A DNA stretch of 64,000 nt from Nitrosococcus watsonii C-113 (GCF_000143085.1 NC_014315.1:2572001-2636000), one strand, 5' to 3'. Counted from the first letter of the stretch, positions 36,811 to 47,059 are shown. The notes: generated by a model not told the origin, from the letters alone. Numbers and translations are program-made.

Positions 36811-37599
36811 ATGTGGATTTTTAAATTTCTGTCCTTGTGCCTAATCCTATGGCTTGGTGGATGCGCTTGGCTTGGCAAGTCTCCACCGGAAGAGAAGCCG
36901 GAAGCTGATTGGACTGTGGAACGTTTCTATGCCGAGGCCAAAGCCGCTCTTAATGCCGGTGATTACCAAAAAGCCATCACGTTCTATGAACAGCTTGAAG
37001 CCCGTTATCCCTTTGGTGTTTATGCCCAGCAAGCACTCCTAGAGTCCGCTTATGCTTACTACAAATTCAATGAACCCGAATCGGCGCTTGCTGCGTTAGA
37101 CCGTTTTATTCGCTTGTATCCTCTCAACTCTCATATGGATTACGCTCATTACCTTAAAGGGCTGGTAAGCTTCCATCGCGGCGTTGGGATCGTAGAAAGA
37201 TATATTCCCCGGGACGAGACCCAGCGCGACCCAGAATCCGCCCGGAATGCCCTCAAGAGCTTCAAGACATTAATTCAGCGCTTCCCTGACAGCAAGTATG
37301 CCGAAGACAGCGCTCAACGCATCGTCTACCTGCGTAATCGGCTTGCCCAACATGAAATTAACGTAGCCCATTATTATATGCGACGGGGTGCCTATATTGG
37401 AGCCATCAACCGGGCCAAATATGTCGTGGAAAACTATCAGCGTACTCCCCCGGTGCCTGAAGCACTCACTATTATGGCGCGGGGATATGAAATCCTTGGC
37501 TTAAATGAGCTAAAGGAAGATACCCTGCGAATATTGGAATTAAGCTTCCCAGGACATTCTGGTATTGCCAAGGCGAGGACGCTTAAAGCAGTAAAATAA
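36811..37599 (+). CDS. bamD: Outer membrane assembly lipoprotein BamD
   Basis: A 262-aa lipoprotein with lipobox LGGC (Cys18). Tetratricopeptide-like repeats fill the mature part: FYAEAKAALNAGDYQKAITFYEQLEARYPFG, in the classic BamD order, then SMDYAHYLKG-like and RFPDSKYAEDS segments. It is the essential scaffold lipoprotein of the BAM complex that inserts beta-barrel proteins in the outer membrane. Length and motif order match the family. Confidence 0.95.
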   Translation: MWIFKFLSLCLILWLGGCAWLGKSPPEEKPEADWTVERFYAEAKAALNAGDYQKAITFYEQLEARYPFGVYAQQALLESAYAYYKFNEPESALAALDRFIRLYPLNSHMDYAHYLKGLVSFHRGVGIVERYIPRDETQRDPESARNALKSFKTLIQRFPDSKYAEDSAQRIVYLRNRLAQHEINVAHYYMRRGAYIGAINRAKYVVENYQRTPPVPEALTIMARGYEILGLNELKEDTLRILELSFPGHSGIAKARTLKAVK

Positions 37600-37667
37600 A
37601 TAGGTAGGCTCTTGGAAGTAAAACGTCTACAAAAATCATCACGCCAGCCTTCCAGCAAGTGGCTGCT

Positions 37668-37687
37668 CCTCGCCCGAAGGGGCGAGG
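37668..37687 (+). terminator. Stable GC-rich hairpin after bamD
   Basis: CCTCGCCC (37668-37675) pairs with GGGCGAGG (37680-37687) around a GAAG tetraloop, about 70 bp after the bamD stop. No strong T tract follows, so it may be a weak terminator or an RNA 3'-end stabiliser. Confidence 0.5.
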
Positions 37688-37743
37688 GTTTACGTGGATT
37701 TTGCTAAGCTAGTTGCCATGCTTTCACGCGAAACTGCTGCCGC

Positions 37744-38085
<342 letters not shown>

Positions 38086-38314
38086 CTACTCTTTAAAATT
38101 TGGAGTTTTATTAGGACCAGTTTCCATCTTACCCATTACTAAATCTCGTCTGCCTGATAAATGGGTGTTTCCCCGCCATTCCTAGAGCGGAGATAGTTTT
38201 TACCGTCTCAGAAATTTTATCGTTCTTCTCGACTTATAACGCCCTATAAGCGGGGAAACTCTAGCGCGAATTCAGCGGCGAAGCAACCTTCAGACATTAT
38301 TGGTTTTATTTTCC

Positions 38315-39190
38315 TTATCCACCACCCATAGCCTGTTCCATACACGCTCCCATCTCGGCCGGTGAATGAGCAATAGACACACCCGCCGCGGATAATGCTT
38401 TTAACTTACCTTCCGCGGTTCCCTTGCCACCACTGATAATGGCGCCGGCATGCCCCATACGTTTGCCCTTGGGAGCCGTCAGCCCCGCAATATAAGCAAC
38501 AACGGGTTTACTAACATGATACTGAATATACTCGGCGGCTTCTTCTTCAGCACTGCCACCTATTTCACCCACCAAAATTACCCCCTCAGTTTGGGGATCT
38601 TGCTCGAACAAAGCCAAACAATCGACAAAGCTCATGCCTTGGATAGGATCTCCCCCAATCCCCACGCAGGTACTTTGGCCCAGCCCCTTCTGGCTCGTTT
38701 GATAGACTGCCTCATAGGTGAGAGTGCCTGAACGGGAGATAATGCCAATCCGGCCCGCTTGATGAATATCGCCTGGCATAATACCGATTTTACAAGCCCC
38801 GGGAGTAATAATACCAGGGCAATTAGGTCCCACTAGATAGGATGGGAGACCTGTCAGAGCCGCTTTAACCCTGAGCATATCAAGCACGGGAATCCCCTCG
38901 GTAATACACACGATAAGGGGGACTCCCCCATCTGCGGCCTCTAAAATAGCATCGGCGGCAAAAGCTGCGGGAACATAGATCATAGTAGCGTTAGCACCGG
39001 TCGCCTCTACCGCCTCCGCTACCGTGTCGAATACAGGCTGCCCCAGATGGGTCTGCCCTCCCTTGCCTGGCGTTACGCCACCCACCAGCTGCGTGCCATA
39101 CTCTAAGGCTTGCCGGGAATGGAAAGTGCCTTGCTTACCCGTAAACCCTTGGCAAATGACCCGTGTCTGCTTATCAACCAAGATACTCAT
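38315..39190 (-). CDS. sucD: Succinyl-CoA ligase, alpha subunit
   Basis: A 291-aa protein. It has the CoA-binding start ([13 protein letters not shown]), the central GGVTPGKGG motif, NCPGIITPG and the active-site phosphohistidine region, here [17 protein letters not shown]. It converts succinyl-CoA to succinate with nucleoside triphosphate formation in the TCA cycle. Its start overlaps the sucC stop by 4 bp (ATGA), a tight two-gene operon. Confidence 0.96.
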   Translation of the reverse strand: MSILVDKQTRVICQGFTGKQGTFHSRQALEYGTQLVGGVTPGKGGQTHLGQPVFDTVAEAVEATGANATMIYVPAAFAADAILEAADGGVPLIVCITEGIPVLDMLRVKAALTGLPSYLVGPNCPGIITPGACKIGIMPGDIHQAGRIGIISRSGTLTYEAVYQTSQKGLGQSTCVGIGGDPIQGMSFVDCLALFEQDPQTEGVILVGEIGGSAEEEAAEYIQYHVSKPVVAYIAGLTAPKGKRMGHAGAIISGGKGTAEGKLKALSAAGVSIAHSPAEMGACMEQAMGGG

Positions 39191-40356
39191 GCCCGCTCCC
39201 CCGCCGCGGCAACCGCTTTGCGTGCGGCATCCGTCAAATCATCCGCCGTGATTAGCTTCATTCCGCTCTCCCGCAATAGGGCACGGCCCTGTTTGGCATT
39301 CGTACCTTCCAAACGCACCACGACCGGTAACTGAATCTCTACCTCTTGCACTGCCTGAATAATCCCTTCCGCAATCAGATCACAGCGAACGATACCGCCA
39401 AAAATATTGACCAGAATCGACTTCACCTTAGTATCGGTAAGGATCAACTTAAAAGCTTCGGTCACCCGTTCAGCCGTCGCTGTTCCCCCCACATCGAGGA
39501 AATTAGCTGGCTCCCCATGCTGGAGCTTTATTAGATCCATGGTCGCCATGGCCAGACCCGCCCCATTAACCATACAGGCAATATCCCCTTCCAAGGCAAT
39601 GTAGCTTAAACCATGAGTCCGGGCCTCAACTTCTTTCTGATTTTCTTGGGTAGGGTCGCGTAACGCCTCCCAAGTAGCGTGCCGGAAAGCGGCATTATCA
39701 TCCAGTACCACCTTGGCATCCAAAGCGAGCAAATCGCCCTGCTCCGTTACCACTAATGGGTTCATCTCCACCAAGCTTGCATCTTGCTCCAAAAATAAGC
39801 GGTACATTTTTTCCATAATCTGGACGAGTTGCCGGTGCTGTTCCGAAGTCAATCCAAAAGCGAAGCCTACCCGCCGACACTGATAAGACTGTAATCCTAC
39901 TACGGGATGGATTGCCAATTGGAGAATTTCGCCGGGATACGTTGCTGCTACCTGCTCAATATTTACCCCGCCACGGCTTGAAGCCATGATCACCACCCGT
40001 TCCAACTGGCGGTCCAGGGTTGCAGCAAGATAAAATTCCCGAGCTATCGCCGCTGGCTGCTCCACCAAGAGGTTTTGCACCGGTAACCCCGTGGCATCGG
40101 TTTGCGCCGTCACTAAACGGGTCCCCAACAAGTGGGAGCAAAAGTCCGATAGTTCCTCCATACTGGCAACTACCCGCACCCCACCGGCCTTGCCGCGCCC
40201 ACCAGCATGCACCTGGGCCTTGATTACCCAGCGCTCCCCCCCTAACTTCCGCGCCCATGCGCAAGCTTCCTCCGCAGACCTGGCAGGACCTCCGGAAGGA
40301 ACAGGGATTCCATAATCCGAGAACAGGCATTTAGCCTGAAATTCATGCAAAATCAT
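39187..40356 (-). CDS. sucC: Succinyl-CoA ligase, beta subunit
   Basis: A 389-aa protein of standard length with an ATP-grasp domain. Motifs include [18 protein letters not shown] at the start, [22 protein letters not shown] and [16 protein letters not shown] near the C-terminus. It forms the heteromeric enzyme with SucD. A malyl-CoA ligase role cannot be excluded by sequence alone, but the overall fit is to SucC. It starts the sucCD operon. Confidence 0.96.
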   Translation of the reverse strand: MILHEFQAKCLFSDYGIPVPSGGPARSAEEACAWARKLGGERWVIKAQVHAGGRGKAGGVRVVASMEELSDFCSHLLGTRLVTAQTDATGLPVQNLLVEQPAAIAREFYLAATLDRQLERVVIMASSRGGVNIEQVAATYPGEILQLAIHPVVGLQSYQCRRVGFAFGLTSEQHRQLVQIMEKMYRLFLEQDASLVEMNPLVVTEQGDLLALDAKVVLDDNAAFRHATWEALRDPTQENQKEVEARTHGLSYIALEGDIACMVNGAGLAMATMDLIKLQHGEPANFLDVGGTATAERVTEAFKLILTDTKVKSILVNIFGGIVRCDLIAEGIIQAVQEVEIQLPVVVRLEGTNAKQGRALLRESGMKLITADDLTDAARKAVAAAGERA

Positions 40357-40377
40357 ATTTTGAGCCCATTTGAGTAC

Positions 40378-40392
40378 AATAATAGTATTATT
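40378..40392. promoter_or_regulatory. Palindrome in the sucC-pip divergent promoter region
   Basis: A perfect odd palindrome, AATAATA-G-TATTATT, in the 71-bp gap between the divergent sucC and proline iminopeptidase genes. It could be an operator or a chance AT-rich symmetry. Confidence 0.35.
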
Positions 40393-40427
40393 ATGTCCAT
40401 AAATATGAAGTGTAGGCGAAATATTGA

Positions 40428-41372
40428 ATGCTGACTCTCTATCCCGACATCAAGCCTTATGTACGCCATACCCTGACGGTAGACCCACCCCATGAACTCT
40501 ATGTCGAGGAATGCGGCCACCCAGGAGGACTCCCCATCCTCTTTCTCCACGGAGGGCCGGGTAGTGGTTGCCAGCCCCATCACCGCTGCTTTTTCGATCC
40601 CGACATTTATCGGATAATTTTATTCGATCAGCGTGGTTGCGGCAGCTCCCAACCCCATGGCGAACTGGAGAAAAACACCACTACAGCGCTACTTGCGGAT
40701 ATGGAATTTATCCGCAACTACTTGGGAATTGAGCGCTGGCTTATTTTTGGGGGCTCTTGGGGTGCCGCCCTCGGGCTACTCTACGGCGAAGCTCACCCAA
40801 GCCGGGTTTTGGGGCTCATTTTGCGCGGTATTTTCCTCGGCCGGAAGCAAGATACCCGCTGGTTCCTGCAAGAGGGCGCGCCGCGAATTTTTCCCGATAC
40901 CTGGGCGGCCCTGGTAGAAGATATTCCCACTGGGGAAAGGAATAACCTCATAGAATTCTTCCACCACCGTCTCAATGGTCCCGACGAGTTGGCTCAGATG
41001 GCGGCCGCTAAGGCACTGTATGCCTGGGAGTCCAGTTGTATGCACCTTGCTAGCAATGAAACGCCTTCCCAATCTGGCCACACCACACTGCTAGCCCATG
41101 CCCGTTTGCTTATTCACTACGCTAGGCATCATTACTTTATTCAACCCAACCAGATACTTGATCATGCCCGCCAGTTAAAAAATATTCCTGGCATCATCGT
41201 CCACGGCCGCTATGATGTCATTTGTCCTGCCAGCAATGCCTGGGAGCTGCATCAAGCGTGGCCTTCATCCGAGCTACAAATCGTGCCCCTAGCCGGCCAT
41301 GGAGCAACCGAACCAGCCATCGTGGACGCGCTAATCCGGGCAACGAACCTGATGGCAAGGCGGGTAGGATAA
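40428..41372 (+). CDS. pip: Proline iminopeptidase
   Basis: A 314-aa alpha/beta hydrolase. It has the HGGPGSGCQPHH oxyanion region, FDQRGCGSSQPHG, and the nucleophile elbow GGSWGAALGLLY. A C-terminal GRYDVICPASNAWEL and LAGHGATEP supply Asp and His. These motifs are specific for prolyl aminopeptidases, which remove N-terminal Pro from peptides in the cytoplasm. The dtd gene begins 9 bp after its stop, so they are probably one operon. Confidence 0.94.
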   Translation: MLTLYPDIKPYVRHTLTVDPPHELYVEECGHPGGLPILFLHGGPGSGCQPHHRCFFDPDIYRIILFDQRGCGSSQPHGELEKNTTTALLADMEFIRNYLGIERWLIFGGSWGAALGLLYGEAHPSRVLGLILRGIFLGRKQDTRWFLQEGAPRIFPDTWAALVEDIPTGERNNLIEFFHHRLNGPDELAQMAAAKALYAWESSCMHLASNETPSQSGHTTLLAHARLLIHYARHHYFIQPNQILDHARQLKNIPGIIVHGRYDVICPASNAWELHQAWPSSELQIVPLAGHGATEPAIVDALIRATNLMARRVG

Positions 41373-41381
41373 AACTCGCTG

Positions 41382-41849
41382 GTGATTGCCCTGCTGCAGC
41401 GGGTCACCCAGGCCCAAGTCGCCGTCGCGGGAGAGGTTATTGCGCACATCGGTCCCGGATTAGTGGTATTGGTGGGAATCGAGCGGGGCGACGGCACGTC
41501 CCAAGCCGAACGGCTCCTAGAACGTCTATTAAGTTACCGGGTATTTGCCGACTCCAAAGGACACATGAACCTAAGCCTGGCCGATGCGGAAGGCAATCTC
41601 TTATTGGTGCCTCAATTCACCTTGGCGGCCGACACCCGCAAAGGAACCCGTCCCAACTTTACTCCAGCGGCCCCACCCCCCTTGGGTAAGCAAATAGTCG
41701 AATATCTATTTGCCCAGGCTAAGGCCCGTTACTCTAGATGCGCGGCAGGCCGTTTCGGCGCCCACATGCAACTCTCCCTGACCAATGATGGCCCTGTTAC
41801 CTTTACCTTGCGGATTCCGCCAGCGGTTCAAACAGCCAAAAACAAATAA
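41382..41849 (+). CDS. dtd: D-aminoacyl-tRNA deacylase
   Basis: A 155-aa protein starting at a GTG (MIALLQRVTQAQV). It has the family signatures LLLVPQFTLAADTRKG (the SQ/PQFTL motif, here PQFTL) and LTNDGPVTF, corresponding to NxGPVT. Dtd removes D-amino acids, and some glycine, from mischarged tRNAs. The SQ to PQ change in the SQxxLxxD motif is a minor deviation. Length is slightly over the usual 145-150 aa. Confidence 0.93.
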   Translation: MIALLQRVTQAQVAVAGEVIAHIGPGLVVLVGIERGDGTSQAERLLERLLSYRVFADSKGHMNLSLADAEGNLLLVPQFTLAADTRKGTRPNFTPAAPPPLGKQIVEYLFAQAKARYSRCAAGRFGAHMQLSLTNDGPVTFTLRIPPAVQTAKNK

Positions 41850-41854
41850 AAAAT

Positions 41855-42394
41855 ATGGAATTTCCGGAACAAAAACTCCAACGGTTTACGGCTTTTACCG
41901 ATAAATTAAGTGCCAGAATAGGCCACCTAGTGGCCTGGCTAGTCCTGCTTTTGGTGTTATTGGTCTGTTATGACGTTAGTATGCGCTACCTTTTCCACAA
42001 CGGCTCGGTGGCCTTGCAGGAACTGGAATGGCATCTCTTTGCCCTTATCTTTTTATTGGGCGCCGCGCCCACCTTGAAGGATGATGGCCACGTGCGGGTC
42101 GATATCTTTCATCAAGATAAGTGGTTAAGTCTCCGGGCGCGAATCTGGATCAATCTCCTTGGCACCCTTATCTTTCTTCTCCCTTTCTGCCTCGTCATTA
42201 TTACCGCCTCCTGGCCTTTTGTCCGTAACGCCTTTTTGCAAAACGAAGGTTCTCCCGATCCTGGCGGCCTCCCTGATCGCTATCTTCTGAAAGCTATCAT
42301 TCCACTTGCCTTTAGCTTACTCGCACTCCAAGGCGTGGCTGATTTTATCCGCAACTTACTAAAGTTGCGGCACATCTCGGACACCATCCAATAA
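41855..42394 (+). CDS. TRAP transporter small permease (DctQ-type)
   Basis: A 179-aa membrane protein with four predicted helices and the DctQ hallmark region around NGSVALQELEWHLFALIFLLGAA, then GHVRVDIF. It is the small membrane subunit of a tripartite ATP-independent periplasmic transporter. Its stop overlaps the start of the large permease gene (TAATG). No DctP solute-binding gene is adjacent. Confidence 0.88.
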   Translation: MEFPEQKLQRFTAFTDKLSARIGHLVAWLVLLLVLLVCYDVSMRYLFHNGSVALQELEWHLFALIFLLGAAPTLKDDGHVRVDIFHQDKWLSLRARIWINLLGTLIFLLPFCLVIITASWPFVRNAFLQNEGSPDPGGLPDRYLLKAIIPLAFSLLALQGVADFIRNLLKLRHISDTIQ

Positions 42395-43722
42395 TGGAAG
42401 TTTGGGCGCTCGTCATGTTTGCAGTGCTATTTGCACTGCTGCTATTAGGTTATCCGGTTGCCTTTACCCTGGGAGGTGTTGCGCTAGCTTTCGGCGCAAT
42501 CTTCCTGGATATGGATTTCTTCCGGCTTTTGCCCCTGCGTATTTGGGGCATCATGACCAATTTCACTTTATTGGCGGTACCCTTGTTTGTATTTATGGGG
42601 GTCATCCTAGAAAAGTCGGGGCTAGCCGAAGATCTACTGGAAACCATGGGCTTATTGTTTGGCCGATTGCGGGGAGGATTAGGAATCTCCATCGTTGTGG
42701 TAGGCGCCTTGTTGGCGGCAACCACGGGGGTAGTAGGCGCTACGGTAGTCACCATGGGAATCATTGCTTTACCCTCCATGCTCAAACATGGCTACGCCAA
42801 GGAACTGGCGACAGGGACTATTGCCTCTGCGGGCACATTAGGGCAGATCATCCCCCCTAGTATTGTGCTGATTCTATTAGGAGATGTAATGGGAGTAGCG
42901 GTAGGCCAGCTATTTATGGCGGCAGTCGTCCCAGGGGTTTTGCTTATCCTGCTCTACATTCTCCATATCGCGATAACTGCCTGGCGGCGACCAGAGGCCG
43001 CGCCAGCTTTGAACAGAACGGCATCCCAGGATAACCCTAACTTAGGGCGGCAGGTAGTCAAAAGCCTTATTCCTCCCCTCACCTTAGTAATGGCGGTATT
43101 AGGCTCCATTTTTTTTGGGATTGCTTCTCCCACCGAGTCGGCGGCTGTGGGTGCTCTCGGTGCAATCCTCCTGGCACTCTGGCACCGGCGGCTAACACTG
43201 GCTAACTTGCATGCAGCCAGCGCCCAGACCGTGCGCCTGACCAGCATGGTGTTTCTTATCCTAATTGGCGCTACTGCCTTTGGCCTGGTTTTTCGCGGAA
43301 TGGGAGGTGATACCCTGGTCTTAGAATTAATGACGGGACTACCAGGAGGAAGCTGGACTTTCCTCGCCATCAGCATGTTACTAATTTTCTTGCTAGGATT
43401 TTTTCTGGATTTCCTTGAAATTTGCTTTATTGTGGTCCCCATTCTTACCCCCGTGGCTATCCACTTAGGGCTTAATCCGCTGTGGTTCGCAGTATTGATC
43501 GCGCTCAACTTGCAAACCTCTTTTCTCACGCCACCCTTTGGCTTTTCTCTGTTTTATTTAAAAGCAGTAGCCCCTCCTGAAATCCATATCACTCACCTTT
43601 ATCGCGGCATACTGCCCTTTATTGCTATCCAGCTCATCACCTTGGCGCTCCTGTTGGTCTTTCCCGAAATAGGACTCTGGCTGCCTACAACCATGGATCG
43701 CTTGCAGGGGATGGGTGGCTAA
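42394..43722 (+). CDS. TRAP transporter large permease (DctM-type)
   Basis: A 442-aa protein with about twelve hydrophobic segments. It has the family motifs VPLFVFMGVILEKSGLAEDLL, TVTMGIIALP-like stretches, GTLGQIIPPSIVLILLGD and a second half with SPTESAAVGA and LQTSFLTPPFGFSLFYLK. It carries the Na-coupled substrate translocation path of TRAP transporters, usually for carboxylates. The missing solute-binding protein must be encoded elsewhere, if the system is functional. Confidence 0.9.
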   Translation: MEVWALVMFAVLFALLLLGYPVAFTLGGVALAFGAIFLDMDFFRLLPLRIWGIMTNFTLLAVPLFVFMGVILEKSGLAEDLLETMGLLFGRLRGGLGISIVVVGALLAATTGVVGATVVTMGIIALPSMLKHGYAKELATGTIASAGTLGQIIPPSIVLILLGDVMGVAVGQLFMAAVVPGVLLILLYILHIAITAWRRPEAAPALNRTASQDNPNLGRQVVKSLIPPLTLVMAVLGSIFFGIASPTESAAVGALGAILLALWHRRLTLANLHAASAQTVRLTSMVFLILIGATAFGLVFRGMGGDTLVLELMTGLPGGSWTFLAISMLLIFLLGFFLDFLEICFIVVPILTPVAIHLGLNPLWFAVLIALNLQTSFLTPPFGFSLFYLKAVAPPEIHITHLYRGILPFIAIQLITLALLLVFPEIGLWLPTTMDRLQGMGG

Positions 43723-43863
43723 AATTTTGGATTTTAACTACCTCTGTACAAATTATAAGGTGGAAGTCTATCAGTAGTTGAAAATCTTTCATGATTTTAC
43801 TCTTGTCCTCACGAGGAGTTAGGTATTTTTGCTAAAACGGGGTTTAGATTGACCTAGACGAAC

Positions 43864-44098
43864 TCACCCCTTCGGCGAATACAGATCGTTCCCGTGGCTG
43901 TCCTTACTCTGGATTTTCCCATCTTTAGCCGTGGATGTAGAACTCAGTGCCTTAGTTCTGGCTAATTTTGCATTCGGCATCAACGACACCTTGCTTCTTG
44001 TCAAAGTAGCCGCTGCTGCAGATGGTGTTACCCTTCTTAACCTCCCAACCGCTATTGGCGTTCGAGACTACATGATGTGATCCTGGTTTCTTTGGCAT
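43864..44098 (-). pseudogene. Broken DUF2188 protein
   Basis: Starts MPKKPGSHHVVSNANSGWEV with a strong AGGAGG ribosome binding site 7 bp upstream. The first frame stops after KISQN. The expected continuation GTEFYIHG follows after the stop in the same frame, then a further stop and a frame change, and the C-terminus KDGKIQSKDSHGNDLYSPKG reads in another frame. The order fits DUF2188 proteins of about 70 aa. At least one nonsense change and one frameshift are needed. Confidence 0.7.
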
Positions 44099-44111
44099 GG
44101 TCGCCTCCTGT

Positions 44112-45320
44112 CTACTTGTGAAAATTTCCCGAGGAGATCTGCAGTATGTACATCAGCCACGAATTGGTTCTGAGGAGAATGGCCCTGAGCTGTTCATCGG
44201 TCAGCGCAGTCTCCAGCTCGTGAACCCGATTGAACAGCTCGATCATCTTCACCAGCGCCCGGGTATCGTGCATCAGGAAGTCGGTCAGTGGATCGTTGTT
44301 CAGCTCCCGGCAAACATAAAGAACCCTGGCTCAACGGGTAGGTTTACCCTCATGAAGCAGGTCCTTCTGGTTGGACACCCCCGGAATCCACGCGGCGACA
44401 AGATCATCGGGTGCCAATCGCCTGAGCAGATGGTTCCACAGCTCCCTGAGCGAGCTCAGAATATGCCGTGCCCGGTCGGCATTGTTACCATACAGGGCAT
44501 CCCGAGCGCCGATGTACGGCCGTGCGAGTCCCGGATCGACCTGTTGCAGAAGAGCGATGCAGCCCGATGTTTCCAGCTCAGATTCGGCGACAAACTGAAT
44601 TTCCGTTTCGGTCTCATCCTCATCCCGTTCATCCCAGGGGCGGAGGGCCTCGAGTGCGAAGCTGGTTGTGTAGATCTCTCGAGTGGCCCGCGGCAAAACG
44701 AAGGCAGGCAGCCGCGTAATGTCCGATATATCCCGCAGTGACTCTGCCAAGCTTCCATACGAGGCTGCCACATGGGCTATCGAGCTCTCCAGCCCCGCAA
44801 TGACCGGCATCTCGATTTGAAAACAACTCCTTATCGCCTCGAAATCAATGCCCGCCATGAGCCGTTCCGTGGCGGCAAGCCGCAAGGAGGTATCACACAG
44901 AGCCAGTCTGGCAGAGGTCTGGAGCTGGGAAAGGTGCGAGAAGTCGTGTTGGACAGGCTTAATATGCTCAAGCCATGACCGGTGTGAAGCAGCAAGGCTC
45001 TCGGCAATGCGGCTTGTCACGGTAGTCTGCTTTACCAACTCCTGCCAGTGTTGGTTGGCATTGGCTATCTCCCGTATTCGAGCCGCTGCTCCAGACATTT
45101 CGAGAGCACGGCTGATTTCCAACTGCTGACGACGTATCGGTTCCAGCGTGCGTTCCATCTGCTCGATCACGCTCAGATAGGACGGCTTGGCCAGCCGGTT
45201 GATGGCCTCCATATCCTGATGGAATTTAGCGAGAGCGGTTCTGGCTGTTTTGACAACCGTCCGACATTGCCGAGTTAACCCGCTTCTTTGGCCCGTTTTG
45301 CAGCACTCAACCCACCGCAT
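44112..45320 (-). pseudogene. HEPN-like domain protein with an in-frame opal codon
   Basis: The frame runs 329 codons to a TGA at 44331 and then stays open in the same frame for 72 more codons (ARVLYVCRELNNDPLTDFLM ... ISSGNFHK). The total would be about 400 aa. SSLRELWNHLLRRLAPD contains the R-x4-H pattern of HEPN RNase domains, which recur in abortive infection and toxin systems. The first 36 residues overlap the sbcC remnant; an ATG at 45212 may be the true start. The downstream segment fits a C-terminal part of the same protein, so one nonsense change is the simplest view. Confidence 0.6.
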
Positions 45321-46112
45321 CCAGGCCCCGCTATCTTGCTCCTGCCACCGGTTTGAGGTATTACCCGAATTTGGGAGCTGATCCGCTCCTTCAGGGCCGG
45401 CACGTGTGAAATCACGCCGATCAGCTTGCCGTCCTGCTGCAGGCCCGCGAGAGTTTCCAGCGCGGTATCCAGAGCCTCCTCATCCAGGGTGCCGAAGCCT
45501 TCATCCAGGAACAGCGAGTCCACCCGAACATTCCTGCTGGCCATGTGGGACAATCCCAGCGCCAGGGACAGGCTGACGATAAAGCTCTCGCCGCCGGAAA
45601 GGTTCTTCGTGGACCGAATCTCCCCAGCCTGGTAGTTGTCAACCACGCTGAGCTCCAGGGGCTGAGCATCGTCGCGGATCAGCAGGTAGCGATCGGTCAT
45701 TTGCTGGAGTTGCCGGTTGGCGTGACCAAGCATCACTTCAAAGGTCAACCCCTGGGCAAAATTGCGGTATTTCTTGCCGTCTGCAGAGCCGATTAATTCG
45801 TGCAGGTTCTTCCACCTGCGGCATTCTTTTTTCTGGGCTTCGATAGCCCCTTGCTTCTCCTTTATCCGCTCTTTGGCGGCAGCATTTTCATCAAGCCTGT
45901 GCTTGAGACCGGCAATGATGTCTCGCAGCTCTTTCAGAGATTCCTCCTGTTCCTTGAATTGGGGCTCGAGCTCTTCCAGCGATTTGTCGGTAACCTTTTG
46001 GGCCATTGCCGTGGCCAGGCGCGTTTCCCGATCCTTTTGTCTGGCCTTCAGGTCGGTTTGACGCTCATCCAGCGCTCTAGCCTTATCCGCCAGCTCATCG
46101 ATGGGTTTTGAG
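45275..46112 (-). pseudogene. 3' remnant of exonuclease subunit SbcC
   Basis: About 280 codons matching the C-terminal third of SbcC: a coiled-coil stretch (LEELEPQFKEQEESLKELR), FAQGLTFEVMLGHANRQL, the signature LSGGESFIVSLSLALGLSHMAS and Walker B SLFLDEGFGTLDEEALD, then VISHVPALKERI. The N-terminal Walker A half is absent. The homology stops near 46112, right at the ribosome binding site of the divergent resolvase gene, so the rest was lost when that module arrived. It cannot form an ATPase by itself. Confidence 0.8.
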
Positions 46113-46132
46113 AAGACCCCAGGAGTAAGAAT

Positions 46133-46687
46133 ATGCGGATTGGCTATGCACGGGTCTCCACTAACGAACAACTGCTCGACCTGCAGCTGGATGCACTCCG
46201 GAAGGCCGGTTGTGAGCGCATTTTTACTGACCAGGCCTCCGGCTCTAAAATCAACCGTCCTGGGCTTGCGGATGCGCTCTCGCACCTGCGGCCGGATGAT
46301 GGATTAGTGGTTTGGAAACCAGACCGGTTGGGGCGGACTATGAAAGGGCTTGTCGATTTTATCAGCGAATTGGCTGAGCGTGAGGTTCAATTCTGTAGCC
46401 TGACCGACGGCATCGACACCGCCACGCCGACAGGGCGATTCTTCTTCCATATTATGGCATCCCTTGCCCAAATGGAGCGGGAATTGATCGCCGAGCGAAC
46501 CCGGGCCGGTTTACTTGCCGCCAGACAACGGGGCCGTGTCGGCGGTCGAAAGCGGCAGATGACTCCAAGTAAAATAGAATCCGCTAGAAAGTTGTTAAAC
46601 AATGGCGTCCCGCCTCAGGAAGTCGCTAAAAATCTCGGTATCTCCATACCCACGCTTTACCGGTGGGTACCCGCATCCTCACGATAA
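46133..46687 (+). CDS. Serine recombinase/resolvase of the Tn3 type
   Basis: A 184-aa complete resolvase. The catalytic Ser is in IGYARVSTNEQ (Ser9), followed by DQASGSKINRPGL, VWKPDRLGRTMKGLV, and LIAERTRAGLLAARQRGR. A C-terminal helix-turn-helix ends PQEVAKNLGISIPTLYRWV. An AGGAG ribosome binding site sits 8 bp upstream. It would catalyse recombination at a res or inversion site. It abuts the sbcC remnant, and a repeat linked to a second, decayed resolvase lies 195 bp downstream. Confidence 0.92.
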   Translation: MRIGYARVSTNEQLLDLQLDALRKAGCERIFTDQASGSKINRPGLADALSHLRPDDGLVVWKPDRLGRTMKGLVDFISELAEREVQFCSLTDGIDTATPTGRFFFHIMASLAQMERELIAERTRAGLLAARQRGRVGGRKRQMTPSKIESARKLLNNGVPPQEVAKNLGISIPTLYRWVPASSR

Positions 46688-47005
46688 ATGAACATTATAC
46701 CGAGGACGTGCAAAATCCTTCCTCCTTAACCCGACTTTTCGTTCCGCTGCCCCTCAAACCCCATTTCCAAGCCCACCCTCTATAGCTATGTCTGGGAGGC
46801 GCAAGAAAAGACCAATAGAGTATGAGCCGTGCTACCCAAAATCCTTAGCGTGTATTTTTACAGTAATCTGGGTGCTGCCCTTATGTCGCGTTTTGTACTT
46901 ATGTTGGAATAGAACCCTTTATCCCAGAAACCCCGTTCTAGACGTTCAGCTACGATATGTCGCTCAAATCTGAGGTGTCTGCGTGAGCAGATGCTACTTT
47001 TTTGC
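46688..47005. other. Intergenic region with resolvase-associated repeat copy A
   Basis: No credible gene. Within it, 46883-46916 (plus strand, ATGTCGCGTTTTGTACTTAT onwards) matches two minus-strand copies at 50121-50157 and 50253-50286. See the separate repeat entries. Confidence 0.5.
46883..46916 (+). repeat. Resolvase-associated repeat, copy A
   Basis: Core TGTCGCGTTTTGTACTTATG followed by TTGGAATAGAACC. It differs from copy B at only a few positions. It lies 195 bp downstream of the intact resolvase on the same strand. Confidence 0.6.
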
Positions 47006-47041
47006 TTGACAAAGGCAGCTATAAAAACTACATTTGTAGTT
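47006..47041 (+). promoter_or_regulatory. brnTA promoter and palindromic operator
   Basis: A consensus -35 TTGACA at 47006-47011 and a weak -10 TACATT at 47029-47034 (17-bp spacing) overlap a perfect palindrome AACTACA-TT-TGTAGTT (47026-47041). This is the expected site for autorepression by the BrnA antitoxin or the BrnTA complex. Confidence 0.65.
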
Positions 47042-47059
47042 ACATTGAAAGGATAGGCC

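Noticed and set aside
44331-44333. Selenocysteine at the TGA codons of the HEPN-like and lipase genes
   Set aside because: No hairpin of the required kind was evident just after either TGA, and the contexts are not redox-active sites.
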